A stretch of 64,000 nucleotides of DNA, taken from positions 248,001-312,000 of the forward strand of contig JAJKFH010003075.1 of NCBI GenBank assembly GCA_023333565.1, written 5' to 3'. Source of the DNA: Puffinus mauretanicus (Eukaryota > Chordata > Aves > Procellariiformes > Procellariidae). Shown here one piece after another: positions 35,721-46,379 of the stretch (position 1 is the stretch's first letter; every line of letters starts with the position of its first letter). A program made the position numbers and the translations under genes. The notes under the pieces were generated by a model, which had not been told where the DNA came from, ran no database searches, and saw only the letters and a program-made list of their open reading frames with translations.

Positions 35721-36467
35721 CTGGAAGATATAAGCCAGAAACACCTCGCTGGTTTTTAAGGTGCACAGGGAGACTCCCGAAGTCAGGCGTATAAGGGCTG
35801 CTAAGCATGAGCACATACTCCCAATTTCACAGCACCTAACCCCGGCCTCCCACAAACTGCACGGTGCCTGCAAAGGGCAGCGCATCCCCCTGCCCCGCTG
35901 CACAGTGGGGTCCGAGGCGGAAGGGTGGAAGCCGGCAGAGGTGCCCGGGGGATGCCGCAGAGCCCCGCGGGCACTCGCTATACCGCTGATGGGGGCACTC
36001 CCGTCGCCCACGGCGGGGCCCTGCGCTCCCACTCTGCCCGACGGGCAGCATTTTACACCTGCCTTGCCCCAGCGCGAACGAGGAGACGGAGGTGCGAGCG
36101 GCGGGGAAGAACGCCGCGCTCCCGCTGCGCCCGCACCGCTGCCGGCGGAGCAGCCCTGCTGCCTTCCCTGCGGCGGGCCAGCGGCGCTCCCGGCCCGGCG
36201 CTTCTCACGGCGCCCTCCCGGCTGCCTGCGGCGGGGGAAAATCCGCTGACCGCCCCGTGTGCCGGCGGCAGGGAGCTTTCCGCGCACCGCCGGCCGTTCG
36301 CCCGCTCTCCTACTTGTACGCGCCGGCACCACGGCCGCCTCCCGGGAAGGGAAGGGCCGATGCCCGGGGGGAGCGGGGCACCCCCGACACCGCGCTGCCC
36401 GGCGTGATTCAGCCCCATGCGCCCGCCCGCCCGCCTGCAGCGCCGAGCCCCTCCGCCCTGCCCCTAC
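35721..36467 (-). other. BATF3: BATF3 intron 1 (open in frame)
   Basis: 747 nt, GTAGGG...CTTCCAG on the minus strand. It is GC-rich in its first half and lies largely inside the CpG island. It is exactly 249 codons long and has no stop in the frame that joins exon 1 to exon 2, so retention would leave the frame open. The implied peptide is Arg/Gly/Pro/Ala-rich, as expected from GC-rich DNA. Confidence 0.85.
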
Positions 36468-37260
36468 CTGCTGGTTGCCCTCGGCCGCCGCGCTCCGCGG
36501 CAGCGCGCTGCCCCCCGCCGGGACGGCGGATGACATCCCGCCGGCTGCGGAGCCGCCCCGGGGCGCCGCGCTCGGCGCCGCTGGGCTCCCCCGGCCCGCG
36601 GCGGGTGGGAGGGGAGGGGAGGAGAGGGCGGGGCAGGGGACGCACCCCCCGGCTTGGGGGCGGAGCTGCCGCCCCGCCGCGGGAGCCCCGCTGGGCCGCC
36701 CCGCTCCGGGCCGCTCCGCCGCCCGCATGGCTGTCACATGGCGCCCGCCGGCAGCCGCGCCGCGCCCGGAGAACCAGGAGCCCCAGGACCGCCCGGACCC
36801 CCCGGCCCGCACTGCTTCCCCACGGGCCGGCCGCCCCGGGTCTGAGCCCCCCGCGCCAGCAAGGGTGCCCGTCCCCCGGGACCGCGAGGTCTGCTCAGCC
36901 CCCGGGAGCCGGGGGAAACCCGCACCCCCGGGGCACGGCGCTGCCGGGCAGGAGCTGCCTGAAAATCCCCGGGAGAGCCCCAGCCCCGGGGGCCGGCTGG
37001 GGCCGGCGCCCCTCCGGCGGCCCGATCGTGCTTTCGCCTGCAGAAATAACCGCTCCGCTGTTTTTCTTCTCCCCAGATTTCCTCCCGGCGGCGGGGCGGG
37101 GAGGCCAGGCTGCCCCCGGGAGCCGGCCCAGCCCTCCCGCGGGCCCCCCGCCCAAAGCCCGCCCGGTGCTCGGGGACGGCTCACCCCCGGCCGCTCCTGC
37201 CCGCCGCGCTTCTGCGACATCGGCTTTCAAAAGCGGCGTGAGCTCCAGCGGAGCGACAGC
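35900..37260 (-). promoter_or_regulatory. BATF3: BATF3 CpG-island promoter
   Basis: About 1.3 kb of very GC- and CpG-rich DNA spans exon 1 and the start of intron 1. It includes GC boxes (for example GGGCGGGGC near 36628) just upstream of the start codon on the minus strand. The long open frames on both strands here (up to 555 codons) are composition artefacts, except where the minus frame happens to include BATF3 exons 1 and 2. Confidence 0.85.
36468..36536 (-). CDS. BATF3: BATF3 exon 1: N-terminus
   Basis: Starts at ATG 36536-36534 and encodes 23 residues, MSSAVPAGGSALPRSAAAEG followed by NQQ, ending phase 0 at donor GTAGGG. This parallels human MSQGLPAAGSVLQRSVAAPG...NQP. The three exons sum to 360 nt including the stop, an intact 119-residue protein against 127 in human; the missing residues are in the Gln/Pro linker after NQ. 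The upstream frame stays open because of GC richness, but the start is chosen by homology of MSS.VPA.GS and by a G at -3. Confidence 0.93.
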
Positions 37261-40200
37261 CGGCTCAGCCAGGGTTCATGGGCGTGAGGACACGGCATCA
37301 GGGCTAGGATAAAGCGATTTTCACTTTCGCTGTTCGCCCTGTTCCTTTAAATAATAAGGAAATGCCCCAGGCTTCTTGTAAAGGCGAGGCCAGACAAGGA
37401 CTGCTGAGAACACAGTTGCTGCCAACGAAAATCTCTGTTCGATTATTCTGTCGGGAGTATTTTAACATTTAATTTAATTAATGTTTCTTCTACTCCTCCA
37501 AACAATTTCCTTACATTTTAATTGAACTGTTACCTTGGCCCTCCGCGCTGAAGGAAGGGAAAGGGTTTGCACCGACAGGTACTTCAACATCATCCTTGCT
37601 CTACTGTAGATGCATTTGTATATGGTAACTCACGTGCACTTCTGGCTGTGCTCAACTCACAGGGGCAAACACGTGGCCGTGCGAGGAAGGTTAAGTGCCC
37701 CTAAACTGCAGGGCAGTCGGTCATAAAGCCCCAGGTATCTTAATACTTCCCTATTTTTCTGGTTTCCCCAGAAGCTTGAGTCATCCAGCTTAGACAAAGA
37801 CGAGGTTACAAAGTTTGCAAGCTGAGTAAATATAGACTATCCTTTCAGGAACATCTGGCTAACAGTTTGAGCTGAAGGTGAGAGAACTGCACTGCCCGGG
37901 AGTCCAAGAGTCAAACCAAAGTCTGCACTCTGCCACAGGTTTCCTGGTAGGCTCTGGGACCATCAGCATTACTGAAAAACCTGAGCAGGACTTCCCCAGT
38001 GGCAAGCGCTTCTCCCCAGCTGTTCCACTTCAAAGCAGCTTGTGTCTCCATCTTCCAGGCTACCCACACCTTTCCTTTTGCGCCTTCTCAGAGCTCCTCC
38101 GACCCCGGAGGACTGAGTACCTGTGAGCCTTCCCCACCCCAACAGCCACGGGGACCCACAACTCGGATGGGCACCCTCGCCAAAGTGTCCTGACCTCACC
38201 TGCATCCCCAGACTGTGCTGGGTCCACGAGCATCTTACAGGATGTTTCCAGCCCCCTGGTTTCTTTAAAAGCAGTCTTGGTTCTCCCTTCCTCCGTCATC
38301 CAACTTGCCGACACCAGGATGCTCACCAAGGGGTGCTCACGGAGGCAGCAGAAGGTGAGGGTTCAGTGTTGTTCTCCAGCTGAGGGGATCCAAACCAACA
38401 CCTCCTGGAAGGCAGCCCTAGTTGCCAGGTGGTGAGCGATTAGAGGGTGAATTGCTCTCAACCGCTCCTTGGAAACAGTCCAACTTGCATTAACTACACA
38501 TCATGCAGTTAAAGAAAAGGAGGAGAAATACAGGCACGAGCAGAGACTTAGTTGAGACAGTTGCTTAAAAAGAGAGCACTGGGGTCCTTGCTGCCTTTGT
38601 AGCTTAAGCACAGCTGAAATAAACAGGAACAGGTATATTCTCTTGCAATAAAATCTATGAACCATGCGGAAAAAATACCTCACAGCCCTTCAGTGTGATC
38701 TGTGGAGAACAAAGCCCCCTTCCGCAGAGGGGCTTCGAGCTGACCCCACACGAAGCTCTTGGAGCAATGCTGCCATTAATGGCAACGGCACAAGCAGGTG
38801 ATCTAACAGCATCAAATCCTGAGCAGCTTACCAAGAATTTATTAGTACTAAGTATCTACTTCATTGAATAACTCCCGGTAGCTGTAGAGTAAGGTTTCCA
38901 GGATCCCACAAGTATGGGACAAGTCACAGGACAGTCCCCTTGAGCCTGAATACAGTCTGCTCTTGTTCAAAGTGGCAAAGGAAATGAAAAGTCAAAATTT
39001 GCTTGTGGGAACAAGTTTCTGCTTGGTATTAAAGCTATCTCTGGTACATCTGTAGAAATGCCTACACAGTAATTCCAGGTAACGCAGCAGTAAAGGCAGA
39101 GGGTTTCTATGCAGGAGAGAAAACAAGCCCAGAAAGCAGTCTAGTCAGCCGAGTTTACATTTTATAATAGCAATTTATCAGTGATTTTTTTCTGTGCTGA
39201 AGCAGCCTACACACATGGAGGCTGGAGTCGCTGAACAGAGCTTAGCACAGTGCGGCTCTTCTGAAGAACAGTACGTATCAGAACTGGGTTTCAGAGCACC
39301 AGCGCACCCAAGCTTCCAAACAGACGTCAATGTCTACGTGAAGATTTCTGGAAGAGGAGCTTCCCTGCACGCTGTTTGTAATCTCCTTTGTTCAGAAACT
39401 ATGCGCAGCAAAGCATGCGTGGATACTGCTCCAATTTGCAAGTCTTTCTTGGGTAGGGATGACCCACTTTCACAAGCAAAAAGCACACCGCTGACAGTAC
39501 ACGCTAACAGCTCACCCCAAAAAGCCAAGAAATTCAAACTTGTTTTGCAAATGTTCCCAAGCATCCATCACCATTGAACTGTCTTACAAAATTCAAAGGC
39601 TATATAAAGAAAAACTACCAGACATTTCTTGATGCAATACCAATTCGCCCCAAGTTAAAAATAAGTAGTTTGGATGTTGTGACATTTCAGTAGAAGCCTG
39701 ATTAGACACTTGTCTTGCACAACACTGCCAATTTGTATGAAAAGTTAACTGAAGGACAAAAGGCTACTGGAATGGGAAAAAATGAAGTATTTTATATATT
39801 TCTGCCAGTGGGAAGAACAGATCCCAGGCATGGCTAGTTGCAGATATCACTTGCTGTAGCAATTTTTAATAATCATTTGAAAAACAGCTGAACACTCAAG
39901 TGTTGAGTTTAGCTTATCACAGAACTTGCACTTAAAGGCAGGTCCTCTGACACCTTCCATTGCTGCTTGGCCGAAAGTTGCCATCAAAGATTTGTAAATT
40001 CATAGTTTATATGCTGCACTTGGAATCTTGATTGTTTTCTTCATCCTTCTTTATTTGGCCAGCATTTTCAGATGCATTTGGTTTTTTTCCACCCAGCCAC
40101 GGTTAAAACAAGGGCCATGGAACAAGGCCTGACTGGCCTAGCTCAGGGCATCCATTCCCACTTCCTTCAAATCCTGTCCAGACCAACTATCCTGCAATCT

Positions 40201-41640
40201 CTTAACACTAACACGCACTGTAGGGTGAATTCATTAATTTGCTTATTAAGTCTTAATCCACAGTGCTCTCCCTCCTTATTTCTTAAGGCATTTGTTCTAC
40301 CTTGGCCATTTTTGATGGGACCTCTTCAGAGAGATGTGCCTATTCCTAGCTATTTTCTGTACTTGCCTATCATTATTTGAAGAGAATAGCAGGGAATCTT
40401 CCTATTAACATAGCAAACGTTCAAATACTATAATGGTAGCCATGCAAAACCTTGCAAGGCTCCTCTTAGTCTAGGAACACTCAGATTAAAGAGTATCTGT
40501 GGACCTTGGTGAAGAAAGCCATGGTGGGGATTTTCAATGCAGCATGGAGCACGCGTACTCAAAGCAGCCAGAATAGCAAGTCACTGTGTGAAAAACTGTC
40601 CCAGCCACACGTTCCACAGCTTCGCAGCTCCAGTCCCTCTCACATCCTGTCCTCTCTTACATTAGACGCTTTGTAGCCCTGAGATTAATAACAGTTGTGA
40701 GTTCAAAGGCAGTAAATGGAACTACTTCAGTTACTCGAGCCAAAATTTAACACAGATGTCTTCCGAAGCACACTCACTGTTCAGTCACCATCTATTCCAG
40801 GATTAGAACTGACAACATTATCTGCAACTTTGATCTTCCTTAATTGATTTAATTTACTTTGTATAAAAACACACGTTTGTATATACAAGAGCGATGGAAA
40901 ACAAGTATTTACATATGATTAAATATACAAAGTCTCAATACAGATGCTCACCTTTACAAAATAAATGACGCTAAAATCTGTCACGTGTTCTTGAAAATGT
41001 TCCGTCTCTTAGACCTTAAGTTGCACCTATCTTCTTAACACAGTACATTTCATTAATAAAGCTTCTAAAAAAACCCTGCCTTTACTGTGTGAGAAATACG
41101 TTACATATTAGACATGAGTATTTACTGCAAGCACATGCAACCATAAACCCGAAAAAGTTATGAATGGTTAAGGCACAATGCTCAATTTAGTACTACTGTG
41201 CAATCGCCTAGGTACTAATGCGTAAAGAAGAATAAAAAAGTAAGGTAGCTCAACTTAATACCATTTACTGGTAGCCTATACTGATCTTTAAAGTTTAGTC
41301 AAACATCACAAATGCACACATGACCCAAGTCAAGATCCTGTAATGTGTAGAAATACTGTCCAGGAAACCCCCAGACTGCATAATTAGATTACATGAAACG
41401 AAATATCAGATGGTAAGATGTGGATGGTCAACTCCTTGTTCAGAAGAGCACACTGCAAGTAAATACATGAAATTACTAAAAATCCAAGTTTAAACAAACA
41501 TGACTAAAAATAAATCCAGCTGACCTAAATTCAGGAAAGGTGGAACAGCAGGGACCAATGTCACATTTGTGTGTGGATTTTCTAAAAACTGTAACATCGT
41601 ATCAAATCTGGTGTTTTCAATATGCTCCAGTGTGAATTTC
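37261..41640. other. BATF3-NSL1 intergenic region
   Basis: No gene recognised. An open plus-strand frame, 39194-39577 (in-frame ATG at about 39215, about 120 codons), contains no known motif and is probably chance. From about 40.8 kb rightward the sequence becomes very AT-rich and may be a long NSL1 3' UTR. Confidence 0.5.
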
Positions 41641-41647
41641 TTTTTAA

Positions 41648-41657
41648 TTTATTTATT
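41648..41657 (-). terminator. NSL1: candidate NSL1 poly(A) signals
   Basis: Two overlapping TTTATT hexamers on plus (AATAAA on the NSL1 strand), about 440 nt after the stop. More distal AT-rich sequence could hold the true site, so this is an inference. Confidence 0.4.
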
Positions 41658-42093
41658 AAAAAATAGCCATCCGACTCAGTAAGAAATGAACGTACACTAG
41701 GAGAACTAGATATTCTCCAACCTCTTTAGAGACATGCTTAATATAAATGAGCACTTAGCGGTTTACTAAAAGACTGCCCACATAAAGCATGTGCACAAAC
41801 TTTGAGAATCATGAGGACTCACACTAAATGCTGTAATAAAAGAGCAAAAAATGAGAGTTAATCGGCAAATATACTTGCTGGATATCGGATGCTACTGGTG
41901 TGCGTAGGCTTTCATATACCATCAGTGTGACAGTAAAAATAGAAATATTTAAAAGGATCAAAGACTAAATAATTAAGGAAGCTCCCACGTATAGCACTGA
42001 ATTAGAGGGGAGACAAAGTTTTAAGAGGAAAGACTGAGCACACTGAACAAGAGTATAACTGAGATTCCAATCCGAAAATATCAAATGAGAAAT

Positions 42094-42372
42094 TCATGTG
42101 CTGAGAGTAATCCTCCTCCGTCGAAGTGGGTAGCGTCTTCTTTCTGGTGAATCTACAGCTTTTTTTCTTTTTAGCAAAACATAAGGATTTTTACTGGTAT
42201 CAGTGTCTGTTGGTGTGACTTCTCCTGGTGATACGAAATTTTGGACATTATTTTCCTCCTTCGCCTTGCAACCAGCAAAGACTTCTTGCCGCAGCTTGCA
42301 GAGTTCCAAGGTTGGTTGCCAAGTTAACGCTTGGGAAAAACCTTCTGCTCTTTCTATTAGCGCTGGGAGAGA
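42094..42372 (-). CDS. NSL1: NSL1 exon 6: C-terminal domain
   Basis: 279 nt, residues 186-277 and stop TGA. It begins SLPALIERAEGFSQALTWQP and ends RRRYPLRRRRITLST, against SLPALIEQGEGFSQVLRMQP and WYPLRPKKINLDT in human as I recall. In the MIS12 complex the NSL1 C-terminus contacts the NDC80 complex, and human NSL1 carries a PVIHL motif reported to bind the HP1 chromoshadow domain. The aligned segment here is PTLEL (residues 205-209). The basic tail YPLRRRRI is retained. The acceptor is TTTGTTTTTGCAG on the minus strand. No frameshift is seen. Confidence 0.96.
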   Translation of the reverse strand, partial: SLPALIERAEGFSQALTWQPTLELCKLRQEVFAGCKAKEENNVQNFVSPGEVTPTDTDTSKNPYVLLKRKKAVDSPERRRYPLRRRRITLST

Positions 42373-42988
42373 CTGCAAAAACAAACCCAAGCATCTCAAG
42401 TTACATGGGAAAAGTAGTGGTTACAGTGAATGAAATATGTTAATTAGATTCTGACAGGCACAAAAGCTTCAGAGTCTGCAGAGATGATCCTCAGGATGGC
42501 AGGTGAAGGTTGGGAACTCAGAGCTACCAGCCTAACAGTGACAAGGGTCTGCACTCAGAAGCCATACAAAGAGTATGCCAAGTTTCAATGTTCCTTCGTT
42601 ACGTCTATAAGCTGGATGAGCATCACAGGAACACCACAGTTCACGTCTAAGCTGCTACTGAAGTAACAAATGTCACGTGCTATATAAAGTTGTACAGGTC
42701 TTCAAAAGAAGTTTTATTTTTCAGATGCTGCAGGTTCTAAAATCTCTGTAAAAAATATTTCCTATAGTCACAGGGTAATCTTCCTTACTACCATGAGAGG
42801 GGGAACGCTTTACAGATACAACTTCAGCAGTCCAAACCTAAAGCTGTACCTGCTTCAGAAGTACACACGCAGGCTTTTTTGGTTTTGTTACAAAACTATA
42901 ACCAAGATGAGTTAGAACTCCTGTTTCATGACATATTATCAGATCAAGAAAATAAAAAATATCCTTTTGGAGCACACAAAGATCTTAC

Positions 42989-43056
42989 CTTCATTGCTCC
43001 ACTGATCTGTTTGGATGCCATTTCTGCCACCTGCGTCAGATCTGCAATGTAAGCAT
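42989..43056 (-). CDS. NSL1: NSL1 exon 5
   Basis: 68 nt: two bases complete D163, then 22 codons, AYIADLTQVAEMASKQISGA and MK, ending phase 0 at GTAAG. It corresponds to the human segment ending AKEISEAMK. The acceptor is TTTTTCTGTAG. It forms part of the long helical region with which NSL1 packs against DSN1 and the other MIS12-complex subunits. Confidence 0.94.
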
Positions 43057-43693
43057 CTACAGAAAAACATAAAGCCCAAATAAACTTCTGAAACGTAACT
43101 CTCTCCCCCCAATACTTGCTATCGACTTTTTAGAAATCAGACAGAAAAACAGTAGAGTCCCTGTATAAAACTTAAAATCTACAACACATCCCTTTCATTA
43201 TAGCATTGAGTACAACAGCTTGTATGTTTTATCTTACTATTGTTACCCTTTATCACTGAAAATGTAGTAATGTCTAGCAGTCTCAACTATAGCAAGCCAC
43301 AAAGTTCTTCACTAGAAAACCTACAGCTTATACAAAACATGAGACACAAAGACAGTATTTGACATGAAGGAAGAGAATAGTTATAAAGAAAAAAAGAAAA
43401 AAGATCTGTTTTCAAACCTTTCAAGTTCATATTACATTTGACAAAAATGCACGAAAGAAGGAGAATAAACACAACTGTGGAGAAAATGAGATTAAGGAAG
43501 CCCATTTTAAGGAGGGTAAACAATAACCTTACAGCTCCAACAAGTCAGGTTTTTCAATAAAGGCTACATTTTTCTCCTGGCTTAACTTACTAAGCATTAG
43601 CACCAAGAATAAAAGAGAACCAAGCGCAAACAACATGAACTGCATTAATTCTGCTGGGTTAATAAAAAAAGAAAACTGAAGCAGGCAGCAGGT

Positions 43694-43735
43694 GCAGAAT
43701 AATGGGGGAAAATGGCAGAATAATGGGGGAAAATG
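43694..43735 (+). repeat. 2 x 21-bp tandem duplication
   Basis: The unit GCAGAATAATGGGGGAAAAT + G occurs twice in direct succession with no mismatch, at 43694-43714 and 43715-43735. This is a recent slippage-type duplication in NSL1 intron 4. Confidence 0.95.
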
Positions 43736-45151
43736 GCATATATTTGATTGCAGTAGCAGTATGGTAAGATCATCATATGTTTCTGACAATTGATTTACAA
43801 GCAATAGTAATTCTTTACTCAAGAGTTAAACTCTAAGTTATTATAAAACTGTTTTGCATGTTCTCCACCATTATTCTGTCTGCGATGCTATGCCATCAAC
43901 AAAAACTTAAAATCAGCAGATAAGCAAGCGTGCTCTTGGGAACTAAGCAGCCTCACCTCCACTACTCTTATTTTTCTGTAGGGTTTCACCAGTGCCTGCA
44001 GTAGGATACAATGCCAGATGGTGCACACACCTCTAAACCCTTTCAGGGTTAACCACAGCATTCTGCTTTGAAGTCAATCTCACTAGTGCTACTGAAGATA
44101 ATTTAGGTCCATCACTCTATTCTAGTGCAGGGTGACAGTGATCCCCTGCATTTGTTAAATTGTCTGTCTGCATGCCCAATGTGCTGATCAGATGTGGTTT
44201 AGGAACGCATAATCCATGTATGAACATGGATGCTAAAATGCACATCATTCAGAGTCTGGAAGGAAAAACAGTCCGACAGCAGCCTCTTTAAACACACCAC
44301 AGAGGCCTATGAATGGACATTCTCTAAACGAAGGGTATGTCCATAATGAAGCATTCTTACAATAGAGTATTGGGATTAGAAGACTGGTGACTCTATGGAA
44401 TGGCAAGGAAGGAGTTAAGTAAAAGTAAAAATAGTTGCTTGGATTGTTCCAGTTATACAGAAAGACTGACATACAGTTAAATGAAATTTGCCTGCAGGAG
44501 TTCAGCTTGACATGGACAGCATTACATTCCTCAGTGTTCAAGGCTTTCCAAAACATAGGGAAATGAAAAAAGGAAACGAAAGGTATTGAGTAATCTAAAC
44601 ATTTTTGGTTTCTGGCCACTGTACTTGCTAAACTGGGATACATAAACTTCCCAAAGACTACATAATACTAAAATTCAGCACAAACTCTATGCTATCTTGG
44701 CTAGGACATTGCTGTTACCAAACCTAAAAAGGCAATACCATAGTGCAAGCTGTTACTAACTTCCAAGTAGTAGATAATTCACATCAGAAAAGCATAGATC
44801 TGGACACTAGAAACCAAAAGAAACCCAGATATGAAGTGATGCTCTTTACTGCTCCTGTTAGCTGCTTTGCTGCACAGGCTGGCATTTCTGGAAGCAATGT
44901 CTCCTGTTTACAAAGAGGAAATGATGCCTAGAGTGAAGTCAGATCAGTAGGGTGAGAACTGGAAGATTAAGCTCAGCTTCTCAAACTTTAACACCACTGC
45001 TTGTTACACCAGCTTTACATCATGTGCAGTAATCCATAGTTAGGGTTCTGTAACCACGCTTTTCAACTTAGAACAGCATTGGTAAATTCTGTCATTTTTC
45101 AATACTTAAGAACAGGCAAGACAAAACTTTCAATTTCTTCAGGCCAGCCTC

Positions 45152-45657
45152 TGTCCTGGTTCTGGCTGGGACAGAGTTAACTTTCTTCCCAGTAGCTTGG
45201 GGGGCGTGCTGTGTTTTGGGTTTGGTATGAAAGGAGCGTTGATGGCCCATTGATGCTTTGGCTGTTGCTGGATGGTGCTTGCACAGGGGCGGGGGTGTGG
45301 GGGGAAGGGGCACAGCCAGGGTGGTGGACCCAGCTGGCCAATGGGATATTCTATACCATGTGACATCATGCTCAGTATAAAAACCAGGTTTCGTGACATG
45401 TGGTCGGCATTCGGTGAGCAGTTGCATTGTGCATCACCTGCTTTGTATATTGTTATTGTTGTTGTTCTCATTGTTATTATTACTGTTCGACTTTGTTTTA
45501 TTTCAATTATTAAACTGTTTTTATCTCAACCCGGGAGCTTTCCTGCTTGTGCCCTCCCGATTCTCTCCCCCATCCCACCAGAGCGGGGGGTGGGGATGGG
45601 GGTGGTGAGCGAGCGGCTGTGTGGGGTTTATTTGCTGGCTGGGGTTAAACCATGACA
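45152..45657 (+). mobile_element. solo LTR of an avian endogenous retrovirus
   Basis: 506-bp element beginning TGTCCTGGTTCTGGCTGGGA and ending GGGTTAAACCATGACA, so it has TG...CA ends. It is flanked by a 4-bp direct repeat CCTC (45148-45151 and 45658-45661). It contains a TATA-like AGTATAAAAACC at about 45374 and an ATTAAA-type poly(A) signal near 45509. There is no internal gag, pol or env sequence on either side, so this is a recombined solo LTR. It is of the ERV type often seen in bird introns. It lies antisense to NSL1. Confidence 0.88.
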
Positions 45658-46324
45658 CCTCAGAAAGGCACATCCCAATCACCAACTGCAAAATACACCA
45701 CCTTGTTCCAAGGAGTTTGTATAAGGAATCTTTCAAAAGCATGTAGCAAACTTATGACGTTGTTCGTGGTTTTGTTTCTTCATCAACCCTTACAAACGAC
45801 ACAGGCAGGATAAAATTTGATGCCTACTTTGCAAGTTAGGAGAGTCAACACTGCCATCACTGAGTACTACACAACTGCTTTCAATTCCCTGAAGAAACTG
45901 ACTGATTAGGAAGAGAGACTGAAGCATTTCTAGTATTCATGTAAAAGGAACACAAGAACGGTCAAAGTATAATGTCAGCGATACATCTAGTTCCCCATCT
46001 GGCCTCTATCAGTGGTGAAGGAAAGAAGTAAGCAAACCTATTGAGGGTAGCTCTGTGACAATTTCTACCCAATACCCACATAGCGGCCAGCTTTTGCCTT
46101 TAAGTACAGTGCCTAACAGCAGACAGCACTTAGAAGAAGAGAAATGGGTACAACAAACTGATGCAGCAATACATGCAGTTATGACAAACTTCTAGCTATT
46201 TTAGTCAATTATTTAAACAGTCAATAATTTTAAACAAGTTTAAAGAAAGCTTCTTAAACATTTACAGCTAGCCCGTAAGGTAGGCAGTGTTTCCTCACAG
46301 TTGCCCTCCCCGCGAAATCTTTAC

Positions 46325-46379
46325 CTTGAGAAGGCTGGGATCTTATCTCTTCTGGTGTTACAAAAGGCTGGTAGAGCTT
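46325..46379 (-). CDS. NSL1: NSL1 exon 4
   Basis: 55 nt: KLYQPFVTPEEIRSQPSQ (residues 145-162) plus one base of codon 163, donor GTAAAG and acceptor GAATATGCAG on the minus strand. It aligns with human KQYHPVVHPLDLKYDPDPA in position, but this linker is poorly conserved. The call depends mostly on exon size, splice sites and phase (phase 0 in, phase 1 out), which fit the flanking exons exactly. Confidence 0.88.

Larger units (their letters stand above)
43057..46324 (-). other. NSL1: NSL1 intron 4
   Basis: 3268 nt intron (GTAAAG...CTGTAG on minus). It carries a 21-bp tandem duplication (43694-43735) and the solo LTR (45152-45657). No other gene. Confidence 0.85.

Noticed and set aside
35553..37220. 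555-codon minus-strand frame as one large gene
   Set aside because: It is BATF3 exon 1, intron 1 and exon 2 read through in GC-rich DNA. Splice sites and homology define three small exons instead. Kept only as an intron-retention observation.
36092..37312. 406- and 342-codon plus-strand frames over the BATF3 CpG island
   Set aside because: Pro/Arg/Ala/Gly-rich shadow frames caused by high GC; no motifs, no splice logic.
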